Shown one piece after another: positions 1-8,644 of a stretch of 22,165 bases of DNA (position 1 is the stretch's first letter; each line of letters starts with the position of its first letter). The stretch is taken from assembly GCA_039680625.1 (NCBI GenBank), contig JBDKSN010000113.1:1-22165 (forward strand). The letters are read 5' to 3'. Origin of the DNA: JAAYDS01 sp039680625 (GTDB lineage Bacteria > Chloroflexota > Anaerolineae > UBA1429). The notes under the pieces are model-generated. The model saw only the letters and a program-made list of their open reading frames with translations. It ran no database searches and was not told the DNA's origin. The translations under genes and the position numbers were made by a program.

Positions 1-1511
1 GCGAAAAGATCGAGATCGCGCGCCAGCTCGCTCGACTGGGCGTAGACGTGATCGAAGCCGGCTTCCCCGCCTCTTCGCCCGGCGACCTGGATGCCGTGCA
101 ACAGATCGCCCGCACGGTGCGAGGGCCGGTCATCTGCGCGCTGGCGCGCTGTGTCAAGGGCGACGTCGACGCCGCCTGGCAGGGCATTCAAGGGGCCGAG
201 CGCAAACGCATCCACGTCTTTATCGCCACCAGCGATATTCATCTGCAACACAAGCTGCGCATGACACGCGACCAGGTGCTCAACGCCACGCGCGCAATGG
301 TGGCCTATGCCCGCTCGTTCTGCGATGATGTCGAGTTCTCTCCCGAAGATGCCAGCCGTTCAGACCCCGAGTTCCTCTATCAAGTGCTGGGCGAGGCCAT
401 CGCCGCCGGCGCCACCACGCTCAATATCCCCGATACCGTGGGCTATGCCACGCCTGACGAGTTCTATACCCTCATCCAGGGCATCGTCGAGCATACGCCG
501 GGCATCGAGAAGGCGGTGATCTCGGTACACTGCCACAATGACCTGGGGATGGCCGTGGCCAACAGCCTCGCTGGAGTGCGCGCCGGGGCGCGCCAGGTCG
601 AGTGCACGATCAACGGCCTGGGCGAGCGCGCCGGCAATGCTGCGCTCGAAGAGATCGCCATGGCCCTCTATACTCGACAGAGCTACTATGGGCTGACTAC
701 CGGGCTGAACTTGCAAGAGTTGTACCCGACGAGCCGCATGGTCTCCAACTTTACCGGCCTCGGCGTGCAGGCCAACAAGGCCATCGTCGGTGCCAACGCG
801 TTTGCCCACGAGGCGGGCATCCATCAAGACGGCATCCTCAAGAACCGCCTGACCTATGAGATCATGGATGCACAGATGGTGGGCGTTCCCGAGAGCCGGC
901 TGGTGCTAGGCAAACACTCGGGACGCCACGCCTTTGCTGACAGGTTGCTGCAGTTGGGGTATCATCTCGAACCAGAGCAACTCGATCGCGCCTTTGCCCG
1001 CTTCAAGGATCTGGCCGACAAGAAAAAGACGGTCACCGACCGCGATCTGGAGGCGCTCGTCTCGGATGAGGTCTTCCAGCCGATCGAGGTCTATCGGCTA
1101 GAGCAGGTGCAAGTCTCTTGTGGCGACCATGCCATCCCCACGGCTACGGTGCAACTGCGCACGCCCGACGGCACAGTGATCACCGACGCGGCGCATGGCA
1201 CCGGCCCAGTCGATGCGGTCTACAAAGCGATCAACCGTTTGGTGAGCGTGCCCAACCAGCTGACCGAGTTCTCGATCAACGCCGTGACCGAGGGCATCGA
1301 CGCCGTCGGCGAGGTGACCATCCGCATCGAGGCCGAGGCCAACGGCTCAGAGACGCTGCCGTTGAACCCACAGACGGGCAAGCGGACGTACACCTTCTCT
1401 GGGCATGGGGCGAGCACCGACATCATCGTGGCCAGCGCGCGCGCCTACATGAGCGCGCTGAACAAGCTCCTGGCCACGCGCAACGGGCACCAGCCAGCAA
1501 CGATTGCTTAG
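1..1511 (+). CDS. leuA: 2-isopropylmalate synthase, 5' end cut by the window
   Basis: This enzyme condenses 2-oxoisovalerate with acetyl-CoA, the committed step of leucine synthesis. The open frame runs in from the window edge (first full codon at base 3). The first residues seen, EKIEIARQLARLGVDVIEAG, normally sit about 25-30 residues after the start, so the DTTLRDGEQ active-site segment lies outside. Visible are the HCHND metal-binding motif, GLGERAGNA, and a full C-terminal LeuA dimerisation/regulatory domain starting near DEVFQPIEVYR. That domain normally binds leucine, so feedback inhibition is expected. The internal GTG at base 48 is not the start. Stop at 1509-1511, 25 bases before leuC. 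Homocitrate and citramalate synthases are relatives, but the leuC/D/B neighbours make isopropylmalate synthase by far the likeliest. Confidence 0.95.
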   Translation, partial: EKIEIARQLARLGVDVIEAGFPASSPGDLDAVQQIARTVRGPVICALARCVKGDVDAAWQGIQGAERKRIHVFIATSDIHLQHKLRMTRDQVLNATRAMVAYARSFCDDVEFSPEDASRSDPEFLYQVLGEAIAAGATTLNIPDTVGYATPDEFYTLIQGIVEHTPGIEKAVISVHCHNDLGMAVANSLAGVRAGARQVECTINGLGERAGNAALEEIAMALYTRQSYYGLTTGLNLQELYPTSRMVSNFTGLGVQANKAIVGANAFAHEAGIHQDGILKNRLTYEIMDAQMVGVPESRLVLGKHSGRHAFADRLLQLGYHLEPEQLDRAFARFKDLADKKKTVTDRDLEALVSDEVFQPIEVYRLEQVQVSCGDHAIPTATVQLRTPDGTVITDAAHGTGPVDAVYKAINRLVSVPNQLTEFSINAVTEGIDAVGEVTIRIEAEANGSETLPLNPQTGKRTYTFSGHGASTDIIVASARAYMSALNKLLATRNGHQPATIA

Positions 1512-1536
1512 CAGCAGAAAGAGAGATCGAGTCCTG

Positions 1537-2805
1537 ATGCAACCCGTTCCGATGACGATGGCCCAAAAGATCCTGGCCGCCCACGCCGATCGGCCGTCCG
1601 TGCAAGTAGGCGAGCTGATTGACGTTCGCGCCGACATGGTGCTGGCGAACGACATCACCGCCCCGCTGGCGATCATCGAGTTCGCCAAGCTGGGCGTAGA
1701 TCGCGTGTTCGATCAAGACCGCATCGCCCTGGTGCCCGACCACTTTGCCCCCAACAAGGACATCAAGTCGGCCGAGCAGTGTAAGCTGATGCGCGAGTTC
1801 GCCAAGCAATATGGCATCCGCAACTACTTTGAGGTCGGGCGCATGGGCATCGAGCATGCATTGCTGCCCGAACAAGGCCTGGTGCTCCCCGGCGATGTGG
1901 TGGTGGGGGCCGACTCGCACACCTGCACCTATGGCGCCGTGGGTGCCTTTGCCACCGGCATGGGCTCGACCGACATTGCCGTGGCCATGGCCACCGGCCG
2001 CGCCTGGATGCGCGTGCCAGCGACCACCCGCTTTGTGTTCCATGGCGAGCTCCAGCCGCTGGTCGGCGGCAAAGACCTGATCCTCTACACCATCGGGCTG
2101 ATCGGCGTCGAGGGCGCGCGCTACCAAGCGATGGAGTTCGTCGGCCCGGCTATCGACACGCTGAGCATGGATGGCCGCCTGACCATGGCGAACATGGCCA
2201 TCGAGGCGGGGGCCAAGGCCGGCCTGTTCCATGTCGATGCGACTACTGAGGCCTATGTCCAGCCGCGCGCCAAGAGACCCTATCAGGCCTATGCGTCGGA
2301 CCCCGACGCCGAGTACGACCGTGTGATCGAGATCGACGCCAGCCAGATCGAGCCTCAAGTTTCGTTCCCCCACCTGCCCAGCAACGCCAAAGGGTTGAGC
2401 CAGGTAGGCGACGTGCGCATCGACCAGGCAGTGATCGGTTCGTGCACCAACGGCCGTTGGAGCGACCTCGTGCAGGCTGCCGAGGTGCTGCGAGGGCGCC
2501 AGGTGCACCCCGACGTACGCTGCATCATCATCCCCGGCACCCAGGCGATCTATCTGCGCGCGGTGCAAGAGGGCCTGGCGCAAGTCTTTGTCGAGGCGGG
2601 CGCCGTATTCAGCACGCCCACCTGCGGGCCTTGTCTGGGCGGTTACATGGGCGTGCTGGCGGCTGGCGAGCGTTGCATCTCAACCACCAACCGCAACTTT
2701 GTGGGGCGGATGGGCCACGTAGATAGTGAAGTCTACCTCGCTGGCCCGGCCATTGCTGCGGCCAGCGCCGTGCTGGGCCGCATCGGCGGGCCGGCTGAGC
2801 TATAG
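1537..2805 (+). CDS. leuC: 3-isopropylmalate dehydratase large subunit
   Basis: LeuC, with LeuD, isomerises 2-isopropylmalate to 3-isopropylmalate through an aconitase-type [4Fe-4S] cluster. From the ATG at 1537 the protein has 422 residues, the size of the shorter HacA/LeuC2-type large subunits. The three cluster cysteines are visible: C303 in SCTNG and C363/C366 in the CGPC motif. GADSHTCTYG and the GMGSTD region are also typical. I chose the ATG at 1537 over a TTG at 1504 because the TTG would overlap the end of leuA and add a tail with no family resemblance; a purine-rich AGAAAGAGAG lies just upstream of the ATG. Another ATG 15 bases on is possible. Its partner leuD is not adjacent: thrC lies between them. 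Confidence 0.95.
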   Translation: MQPVPMTMAQKILAAHADRPSVQVGELIDVRADMVLANDITAPLAIIEFAKLGVDRVFDQDRIALVPDHFAPNKDIKSAEQCKLMREFAKQYGIRNYFEVGRMGIEHALLPEQGLVLPGDVVVGADSHTCTYGAVGAFATGMGSTDIAVAMATGRAWMRVPATTRFVFHGELQPLVGGKDLILYTIGLIGVEGARYQAMEFVGPAIDTLSMDGRLTMANMAIEAGAKAGLFHVDATTEAYVQPRAKRPYQAYASDPDAEYDRVIEIDASQIEPQVSFPHLPSNAKGLSQVGDVRIDQAVIGSCTNGRWSDLVQAAEVLRGRQVHPDVRCIIIPGTQAIYLRAVQEGLAQVFVEAGAVFSTPTCGPCLGGYMGVLAAGERCISTTNRNFVGRMGHVDSEVYLAGPAIAAASAVLGRIGGPAEL

Positions 2806-2827
2806 CCGCAAGAGGAGGGCCGGCGTC

Positions 2828-4165
2828 ATGGGCGAATTGAGCTGCTGGTTCGAGTGTGTCCGAGGGTGTACGGGCCGCTACTCGATCTATGAGCCCATCT
2901 ATGAGTGCCCGACGTGTGGCGGTCTGCTCGAGGTCGTCCATGATGAAGCGGCCCTGGCGCAGACACCCGCCACTGAGTGGAAGCGCCTGTTCGACGCCCG
3001 CATCCACAGTAACGACTGGCCCTTTGGCAGCGGCGTGTGGGGAAAGAAGGAATGGGTCTGCCCGCAGATCGAGGACGACAACATCGTCTCGATGTTCGAG
3101 GGGCACAGCAACCTATTCTGGGCGCAACGGCTTGGCCAGGAGATCGGGCTAGAAGATCTGTGGGTCAAGTTCTGCGGCGTGAGCCACACGGGTTCGTTCA
3201 AAGACCTGGGCATGACGGTGCTGGTCAGCGTGGTCAAACAGATGATGGCCCAAGGCTCGCCCGTGCGGGCCGTGGCCTGTGCCTCCACGGGCGACACCTC
3301 CGCGGCGCTGGCGGCCTATGGCGCGGCGGCGGGCATCCCCACCATCGTCTTCTTGCCACGCAACCGCGTCTCTACGGCGCAGCTCATCCAGCCCATCGCC
3401 AACGGCGCTCTCGTGCTGGCCCTGGATACAGACTTTGACGGGTGCATGGCGATCGTCAAAGAGATCACCAAAGACAACAGCATCTATCTGGCCAACTCGA
3501 TGAACTCCTTGCGTATCGAGGGTCAGAAGACCGTGGGCATCGAGATCGTGCAGCAGTTCGACTGGCAGGTGCCCGACTGGATCATCATCCCCGTGGGCAA
3601 TCTGGGGAACATCAGCGCCCTGGGCAAAGGGCTTTTGCTGATGCAAAAGCTGGGCTTGATCGACCGCCTGCCCCGGCTGGTGGCCGCCCAAGCCGAGCGC
3701 GCCAATCCGTTCTATCGCAGCGCCCAAGAGGGCTTTCGCGAGCTCAAGCCCATCGTGGCGCAGCCCACCGTGGCCAGCGCCATCCAGATCGGCAATCCGG
3801 TGAGCTATGAGAAGGCCGTCAAGGTGATCAAGGCCTTTGACGGGCTGGTCGAACAGGCGACCGAGGCCGAGATCGCCGACGCCTGTGCGCGGGCGGACCT
3901 CACTGGCATGTACACTTGCCCGCATACCGGCGTGGCCCTCTCGGCGCTGTTCAAGCTCGTCGAGCGCGGCGTGATCCAGAAGCAAGACCGGGTGATCGTC
4001 ATCTCCACCGCCAACGGCCTCAAGTTCACCCAATTCAAGGTCGACTATCACCAAGGAGCGCTGGCTGGTATCGAGTCTCTGCACCGCAACCCACCGGTCG
4101 AGCTCGCGCCCGACCTTCACCTGGTGCGTGAGGCCATCGCGCGCCACTTTCAAGATTGGAGCTAA
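2828..4165 (+). CDS. thrC: Threonine synthase
   Basis: Pyridoxal-phosphate enzyme converting O-phosphohomoserine to threonine. The 445-residue product has an N-terminal zinc-ribbon-like cysteine set (C6, C10, C14, then CPTC at 27-30), as in many short-form threonine synthases. The fold-type II PLP lysine is K125 in the SFKDLG motif. The segment ASTGDTSAALAAYGAAAGI fits the phosphate/PLP-binding region and IPVGNLGNISALGKG the cofactor-phosphate glycine loop. The ATG at 2828 was chosen because AGAGGAGG ends nine bases upstream (2811-2818); the longer open frame from 2726 lies inside leuC. It sits 22 bases after leuC and 11 bases before leuD, clearly in the same transcript. Threonine feeds isoleucine synthesis, which fits a branched-chain operon. 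A related PLP synthase is conceivable but unlikely. Confidence 0.9.
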   Translation: MGELSCWFECVRGCTGRYSIYEPIYECPTCGGLLEVVHDEAALAQTPATEWKRLFDARIHSNDWPFGSGVWGKKEWVCPQIEDDNIVSMFEGHSNLFWAQRLGQEIGLEDLWVKFCGVSHTGSFKDLGMTVLVSVVKQMMAQGSPVRAVACASTGDTSAALAAYGAAAGIPTIVFLPRNRVSTAQLIQPIANGALVLALDTDFDGCMAIVKEITKDNSIYLANSMNSLRIEGQKTVGIEIVQQFDWQVPDWIIIPVGNLGNISALGKGLLLMQKLGLIDRLPRLVAAQAERANPFYRSAQEGFRELKPIVAQPTVASAIQIGNPVSYEKAVKVIKAFDGLVEQATEAEIADACARADLTGMYTCPHTGVALSALFKLVERGVIQKQDRVIVISTANGLKFTQFKVDYHQGALAGIESLHRNPPVELAPDLHLVREAIARHFQDWS

Positions 4166-4176
4166 AGGAGTCCCCC

Positions 4177-4728
4177 GTGGCCAATAGCAAACAGATGCAT
4201 CGATACGGCGATCATACCGATACCGAGATCAGCGGGCGCGTTTGGAAATACGGCGACAACATCGACACCGACGCGATCGTGCCGGCGCGCCACCTGAACG
4301 TCTCTGATCCCCAAGAGCTCGCTGCGCACTGCATGGAAGACTGGGACCCCTCCTTCGCCAAGGGGGTCAGGGCCGGCGACATCATCGTAGCGGGCGCCAA
4401 TTTCGGCTGCGGCTCGTCGCGCGAGCATGCTCCGGTGGCCATCAAGGCCAGTGGCATCTCGTGCGTCATTGCAGCCACCTTTGCGCGCATCTTTTTCCGC
4501 AACGCGATCAACATCGGCCTGCCGATCCTCGAGTGCCCCGAGGCGGCGGCGATCCAGCAGGGCGAGACGGTCGACGTCGATCTGGCGGCCGGCACCATTC
4601 ATCGCGTGGCCACGGGCGAGGTCTTTCAGTCGACGGCCTATCCGCCCTTTATGCTCGAGCTGATCAACGCGGGCGGCCTCATCGAATACACTCGTCGCCG
4701 CCTACATCCCGAGCAGAGCAATGGCTAG
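4177..4728 (+). CDS. leuD: 3-isopropylmalate dehydratase small subunit
   Basis: Swivel-domain partner of LeuC. Family hallmarks are GRVWKYGDNIDTDAIVPARH near the N-terminus and the GANFGCGSSREHAP loop that contacts substrate. The GTG start at 4177 is supported by AAAGGAG at 4164-4170, six bases away; it gives 183 residues, with roughly 20 residues before the conserved GRVWKYG that many homologues lack. A downstream ATG at 4195 is the alternative. The start lies 11 bases after the thrC stop, and the last 8 bases overlap the start of pheA, indicating translational coupling. Separation from leuC by thrC is unusual, because the two subunits form one enzyme and are normally adjacent. Confidence 0.93.
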   Translation: MANSKQMHRYGDHTDTEISGRVWKYGDNIDTDAIVPARHLNVSDPQELAAHCMEDWDPSFAKGVRAGDIIVAGANFGCGSSREHAPVAIKASGISCVIAATFARIFFRNAINIGLPILECPEAAAIQQGETVDVDLAAGTIHRVATGEVFQSTAYPPFMLELINAGGLIEYTRRRLHPEQSNG

Positions 4729-5563
4729 CCGCACCCGCGTCGCCTATCAAGGAGAGCCCGGCGCCTATAGCGAAGAGGCGGCGTTAGCGCTCTATCCAGA
4801 TAGTGAGACCTGCGCCTGCGAGACCTTTGACCAGGTGTTTGACGGCGTCGAGTCTGGCCTGTATGACCACGGGGTGGTGCCGATCGAGAACTCGCTGGCG
4901 GGCAGCATCCACCGCAACTATGACCTACTGCTACAGCACAAGCTCTACATCGTTGCCGAGCACAACTTGCGGGTGAGCCACTGCCTCATCGCACACCCCG
5001 GCGTGACCCTGAGTGAGATCACCCACATCTACTCGCATCCCCAGGGCCTAGCTCAATGCGAGCAGTCGCTGGCCAAACTAGGAGACGTGCAGTGCATCGC
5101 TGCTGCCGACACGGCTGGCAGTGTGCGCCTGATCCGCGATCAGGGTTGGCGTCACGCCGCGGCGATCGCCAGCCGTCGCGCCGCCGAGCTCTATGGCATG
5201 CAGGTGCTGTGTGAGCAGTTCGAGGACGACAAGAACAACTATACCCGCTTCATTGCCATTCAGCGTGAGCCGATCACGCCCATCGGCGAGGCCAAGACCT
5301 CGATCGTGTTCGCGGGCATCAACCGGCCTGGACTGCTCTTTCGCTGCCTGAGCGCCTTTGCCCTGCGCGACATCGACCTCTTCAAGATCGAGTCTCGCCC
5401 CTTGCGCGGCGTGCCCTGGGAATACGTCTTTTACGTCGACTTTGCCGGCAGCGTCAGCGAAGAGCGCTGCCGACGCGCGCTCGGCCAGTTGGAAGAGATG
5501 GCCACCTTTGTGCGCGTGCTCGGCTCTTACCCACGCGCCTGGAACGCGCATCACGAGGAATAG
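4721..5563 (+). CDS. pheA: Prephenate dehydratase with ACT domain
   Basis: Converts prephenate to phenylpyruvate for phenylalanine synthesis. The 280-residue protein is a monofunctional dehydratase with no chorismate mutase domain. The catalytic part (about 1-185) shows YQGEPGAYSEEAA, VVPIENSLAGSI, SHPQGLAQC and the TRF motif at 175-177. The C-terminal ACT domain (about 194-270) has RPGLLF at 202-207 and ESRP at 224-227, the phenylalanine-binding motifs, so allosteric feedback by phenylalanine is expected. The ATG overlaps the leuD stop by 8 bases; the ribosome site is weak, so coupling to leuD is likely. Its product could be transaminated by IlvE, two genes downstream, because branched-chain transaminases accept aromatic keto acids in some bacteria (inference). 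Confidence 0.95.
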   Translation: MASRTRVAYQGEPGAYSEEAALALYPDSETCACETFDQVFDGVESGLYDHGVVPIENSLAGSIHRNYDLLLQHKLYIVAEHNLRVSHCLIAHPGVTLSEITHIYSHPQGLAQCEQSLAKLGDVQCIAAADTAGSVRLIRDQGWRHAAAIASRRAAELYGMQVLCEQFEDDKNNYTRFIAIQREPITPIGEAKTSIVFAGINRPGLLFRCLSAFALRDIDLFKIESRPLRGVPWEYVFYVDFAGSVSEERCRRALGQLEEMATFVRVLGSYPRAWNAHHEE

Positions 5564-5577
5564 GGGATAGCAGCACC

Positions 5578-6648
5578 ATGCACTATCAGATCGCAGTGCT
5601 CGGCGGCGACGGCATCGGCCCCGAGGTCACCGCTCAGGCCGAACGAGTGCTCGAGCGCGTCGGCGCTATCTTTGGGCACACCTTCACCTTCTCGTCGGCA
5701 CTGATCGGCGGCTGCGCCATCGATGCCACCGGCACCGCCCTGCCATCCGAGACGCTCGCCATCTGCCGAGCCTCTGCCGCTGTGCTCTTGGGCGCGGTGG
5801 GCGGCCCCAAGTGGGACGACCCCTCGGCTGCCGTGCGCCCCGAACAGGGCTTGTTAGGCATCCGCAAAGAGTTGGGCCTCTATGCCAACCTGCGCCCTGT
5901 GCGCCTGAACGAAGCGCTGATCGGTGCCTCGACCATCAAGCCCGAAGTCCTGCGTGGCACCGACCTGCTGGTAGTGCGCGAGCTGACCGGCGGCATCTAT
6001 TTCGGGGAGCGCGGGCGTCGCGATGGCGGCAACACCGCTTTCGACACCATGATCTACACCCGTGCCGAGATCGAGCGCGTCTTGCACACCGCCTTCAAGC
6101 TAGCGCGCCAGCGCCGCAAGAAGGTCACCTCCGTCGACAAGGCCAATGTGCTCGAAACGTCGCGGCTCTGGCGTGAAACGGCCAGCGCCGTCGCGCGCGA
6201 GTACCCCGATGTCGCCTTCGAACACCTGCTGGTCGATGCTTGCGCCATGCACCTGATCCGCCGGCCAACCAGCTTTGACGTCATCGTCACCGAGAACATG
6301 TTTGGCGACATCCAGACCGACGAGGCCTCGATGCTGGCTGGCTCGATGGGCATGCTCCCCTCGGCCTCGCTCGCTGAGGGCACCTTCGGCCTCTACGAGC
6401 CGATCCACGGCTCGGCGCCAGACATCGCCGGCCAGGGCCTGGCCAACCCCGTGGGCGCCATCTTGAGCGCGGCGCTGCTGCTGCGCTACTCACTCGGCCT
6501 CGAACGAGAGGCTCGCGCCGTCGAGCAAGCCGTCGATCGGGTGCTCGCCGAAGGCTACCGCACCCGCGACATCGCCGAATCTGGCTCGGAAGTGATCACG
6601 ACCACAGTGATGGGCGACCTGATCTGCGAGCGTGTGACAGCTGCTTGA
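5578..6648 (+). CDS. leuB: 3-isopropylmalate dehydrogenase
   Basis: NAD-dependent oxidative decarboxylation of 3-isopropylmalate to 2-oxoisocaproate. The 356-residue protein matches the usual length. Seen are the N-terminal AVLGGDGIGPEV, the substrate-binding RELTGGIYFG loop, the catalytic Lys region VTSVDKANVLETS, the metal-binding aspartates in NMFGDIQTDEAS (usually FGDILSDEAS) and the NAD-binding HGSAPDIAG. RELTGGIYFG favours isopropylmalate over isocitrate as substrate. It starts at an ATG 14 bases after the pheA stop, with AGGGGA upstream. It ends 17 bases before ilvE. A dehydrogenase for tartrate or homoisocitrate would look similar, but the operon settles the role. Confidence 0.96.
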   Translation: MHYQIAVLGGDGIGPEVTAQAERVLERVGAIFGHTFTFSSALIGGCAIDATGTALPSETLAICRASAAVLLGAVGGPKWDDPSAAVRPEQGLLGIRKELGLYANLRPVRLNEALIGASTIKPEVLRGTDLLVVRELTGGIYFGERGRRDGGNTAFDTMIYTRAEIERVLHTAFKLARQRRKKVTSVDKANVLETSRLWRETASAVAREYPDVAFEHLLVDACAMHLIRRPTSFDVIVTENMFGDIQTDEASMLAGSMGMLPSASLAEGTFGLYEPIHGSAPDIAGQGLANPVGAILSAALLLRYSLGLEREARAVEQAVDRVLAEGYRTRDIAESGSEVITTTVMGDLICERVTAA

Positions 6649-6665
6649 AGAAGGGAGTCTCGACC

Positions 6666-7589
6666 ATGCCTATGCCACAGTCTGACTACATCTGGTTCGA
6701 TGGCGAGTTCGTGCCGTGGGGTGAGGCCAAAGTGCATGTGCTTTCACACGCGTTGCACTATGGCTCTAACGTCTTTGAAGGCATTCGTTGCTACGCCACG
6801 CCGCGCGGCTCGGCCGTGTTTCGCCTGGGCAAGCATGTGCGGCGTCTGTTCGATGGCTGCCGGGTCTACCGGATGGAGATCCCCTTCAGCCCCGAGGCCA
6901 TCGCCCAAGCCATCAAGGATACGGTGGTCAAGAACAAACTCGATTCGTGTTACATTCGCCCGCTCGTGTTTCGAGGCTACAACCAGCTCGGCGTAGAGCC
7001 GCGCACTTGCCCCGTGCAGGTTGTCATCGCCGTGTGGAGCTGGGGCGCCTACCTCGGCCCCGATGCGTTGGCTCAGGGCGTCGACATCGGCGTCTCTTCG
7101 TGGCGCCGCGCGGCTCCAGACACCTTCCCGGCGATGGTCAAGGCGGGCGGCAACTATGACAATTCGGCGCTCATCCACATGGAGGCGGCCGACAACGGCT
7201 ATGCCGAGAACGTGGCGCTGGACGCTTTTGGCTATGTAAGTGAGGGCAGCGGCGAGAATATCTTTCTCGTGCGTGACGGCGTGCTGCACACCCCTCAGCT
7301 CAGCATGGGCAACCTCGGCGGCATCACCCGCGACAGCGTGATCACCATCGCCCAAGACCTGGGCTACACCGTCATCGAGCGCCTGATCAGCCGCGAGGAG
7401 CTCTATATGGCCGACGAGATGTTCTTCTCGGGCACGGCCGCAGAGCTCACGCCGATCCGCTCGGTCGACCGCATCACGGTGGGCAATGGCCAGCGCGGCC
7501 CCATCACCGCGGCCATCCAAGAGGCCTTCTTTGCCATCGTGAGTGGCCAGGCGCCCGACACTCACGGCTGGATGGATTACGTCCAGTAA
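6666..7589 (+). CDS. ilvE: Branched-chain amino acid aminotransferase
   Basis: Fold-type IV PLP transaminase making leucine, isoleucine and valine from their keto acids with glutamate. The 307-residue protein shows the N-terminal IWFDGEFVPWGEAKVHVLSH, HYGSNVFEGIR, the PLP lysine K159 in MVKAGGNYDNS, the SEGSGENIFLV segment and the FFSGTAAELTPI phosphate-binding region. The ATG at 6666 is preceded by AAGGGAG at 6651-6657, eight bases away; an in-frame TTG at 6645 would overlap the end of leuB and the ribosome site. It is the last gene of the operon, followed within 20 bases by a strong terminator. D-amino-acid transaminase and aminodeoxychorismate lyase are relatives, but length and context favour IlvE. 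Confidence 0.95.
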   Translation: MPMPQSDYIWFDGEFVPWGEAKVHVLSHALHYGSNVFEGIRCYATPRGSAVFRLGKHVRRLFDGCRVYRMEIPFSPEAIAQAIKDTVVKNKLDSCYIRPLVFRGYNQLGVEPRTCPVQVVIAVWSWGAYLGPDALAQGVDIGVSSWRRAAPDTFPAMVKAGGNYDNSALIHMEAADNGYAENVALDAFGYVSEGSGENIFLVRDGVLHTPQLSMGNLGGITRDSVITIAQDLGYTVIERLISREELYMADEMFFSGTAAELTPIRSVDRITVGNGQRGPITAAIQEAFFAIVSGQAPDTHGWMDYVQ

Positions 7590-7608
7590 CGAGACTCGGC
7601 AACAACGA

Positions 7609-7635
7609 GGGCCAGTGATCGCTCACTGGCCCTTT
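7609..7635 (+). terminator. Rho-independent terminator after ilvE
   Basis: A perfect 10-bp inverted repeat, GGGCCAGTGA (7609-7618) and TCACTGGCCC (7623-7632), encloses a TCGC loop and is followed by TTT. It ends the leucine operon. It lies between convergent genes (the kinase on the opposite strand ends at 7651), so it may also stop transcripts from the other side, although that side has only a weak T-rich tail. Confidence 0.8.
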
Positions 7636-7650
7636 GGTGTGCCCAGCTGC

Positions 7651-8628
7651 TCATTCGCCTAGCGCCGCCAGGGCCTTGGTCACCTGATCGGCCACGAAAG
7701 AGGGCTCGGGCGGTTGCCCGGTGCCCAACAGATCTTCGGCGAGCAACACAGCGCCGACCACCGGCCTGGCCCGCCAATGGACCAGATGTGCACCAGCCGC
7801 CTCTTGCTGGACCGTGGCCAGCAGACTGTCATTGAGCAGGGGGCTGCGACTGGCAAAGACCCCGCCCGCGGTGACCAGGTCGAACGGATCGTCGAGCATG
7901 CCCAACCGGCGGGCCACCGCAACCACGTTCTGGCCCATGCAGCGGCCTGCCTTGGCCACCACGTCTTGCGCCACGGCGTCTCCACTGTGCGCTACACGAA
8001 AGACGAGGGGCGCCATCCGCCCCGAGAGCTCCAGGTCCCAGCGCATGACTCCTTCGAGCAGTACATCGACGGTGCCACAGCCAAAGTGAGCGACAAACGC
8101 CTGCGCCAGAGCCGTCTCAGGCGCAAGCCCTTTGTAGCTCGCCGCGATGCGGTAGAATGCCTCGTGCACAATGTCTCCGGCGCCGCCCCAGTCGCTGAAC
8201 GGATAGCCCGCGCCAAAACTGCGGGCAACCTGCCCGGCGCGGTTGCGCCCCGCCACGCAAGTGCCCGAGCCGGCGATGGCCGCGATACCGATGCCATTGC
8301 TGGCACCGGCACGCAGGGGCAAGAAGGCATCGTTGACCAAGGTCACGGGGCCACTCAACCCCAGCGAGGCGATCACCGGCCGCAGGCGGCCTTCGTCGCT
8401 AGGCCAATCGCATCCAGCCAAACCATAGGCGCTGGCCACCACGCAATCGGGATTCAGGCCATCCAGCGCTGCTTCAAAAGCCTCGTGCAGCGCTGCCTTG
8501 GCGCCATCGAGACCCACGACCTCCCAGTTGCTACACCCCGAACGCCCTACGCCAACCACGACCCCGTGCTCATCGGCCAACACGGCATGCGTCTTGCTGG
8601 CGCCGCCATCCACCCCCAGGACGATCAT
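7651..8628 (-). CDS. BadF/BadG/BcrA/BcrD-type sugar kinase (N-acetylglucosamine kinase-like)
   Basis: ASKHA-fold ATPase of 325 residues, of the BadF/BadG family that includes N-acetylglucosamine kinases. Seen are the phosphate-1 loop DGGASKT (7-13), a probable catalytic aspartate D100 in LVNDAF, the phosphate-2 loop AGSGT (119-123), and a C-terminal adenosine-site glycine pair in TAGGVF. It lacks the cysteines and size of the 2-hydroxyacyl-CoA dehydratase activators in the same family, so sugar phosphorylation is the better call. It starts at ATG 8628 after GAGGGGGAG, 16 bases behind the GH4 gene, so the two form an operon. Together they suggest cytoplasmic phosphorylation of an imported sugar or disaccharide. 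The true substrate (GlcNAc, glucosamine or a beta-glycoside) cannot be read from sequence. Confidence 0.8.
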   Translation of the reverse strand: MIVLGVDGGASKTHAVLADEHGVVVGVGRSGCSNWEVVGLDGAKAALHEAFEAALDGLNPDCVVASAYGLAGCDWPSDEGRLRPVIASLGLSGPVTLVNDAFLPLRAGASNGIGIAAIAGSGTCVAGRNRAGQVARSFGAGYPFSDWGGAGDIVHEAFYRIAASYKGLAPETALAQAFVAHFGCGTVDVLLEGVMRWDLELSGRMAPLVFRVAHSGDAVAQDVVAKAGRCMGQNVVAVARRLGMLDDPFDLVTAGGVFASRSPLLNDSLLATVQQEAAGAHLVHWRARPVVGAVLLAEDLLGTGQPPEPSFVADQVTKALAALGE

Positions 8629-8644
8629 CGCTCCCCCTCACTCA

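Noticed and set aside
1423..2583. Long minus-strand open frame opposite leuC (386 codons)
   Set aside because: It mirrors leuC in GC-rich sequence, its product is His/Gly/Ala/Arg-rich with no recognisable motif, and leuC is certain.
3149..4153. Long minus-strand open frame opposite thrC (334 codons)
   Set aside because: Low-complexity Gly/His/Arg-rich product with no motif; a GC-bias shadow of thrC.
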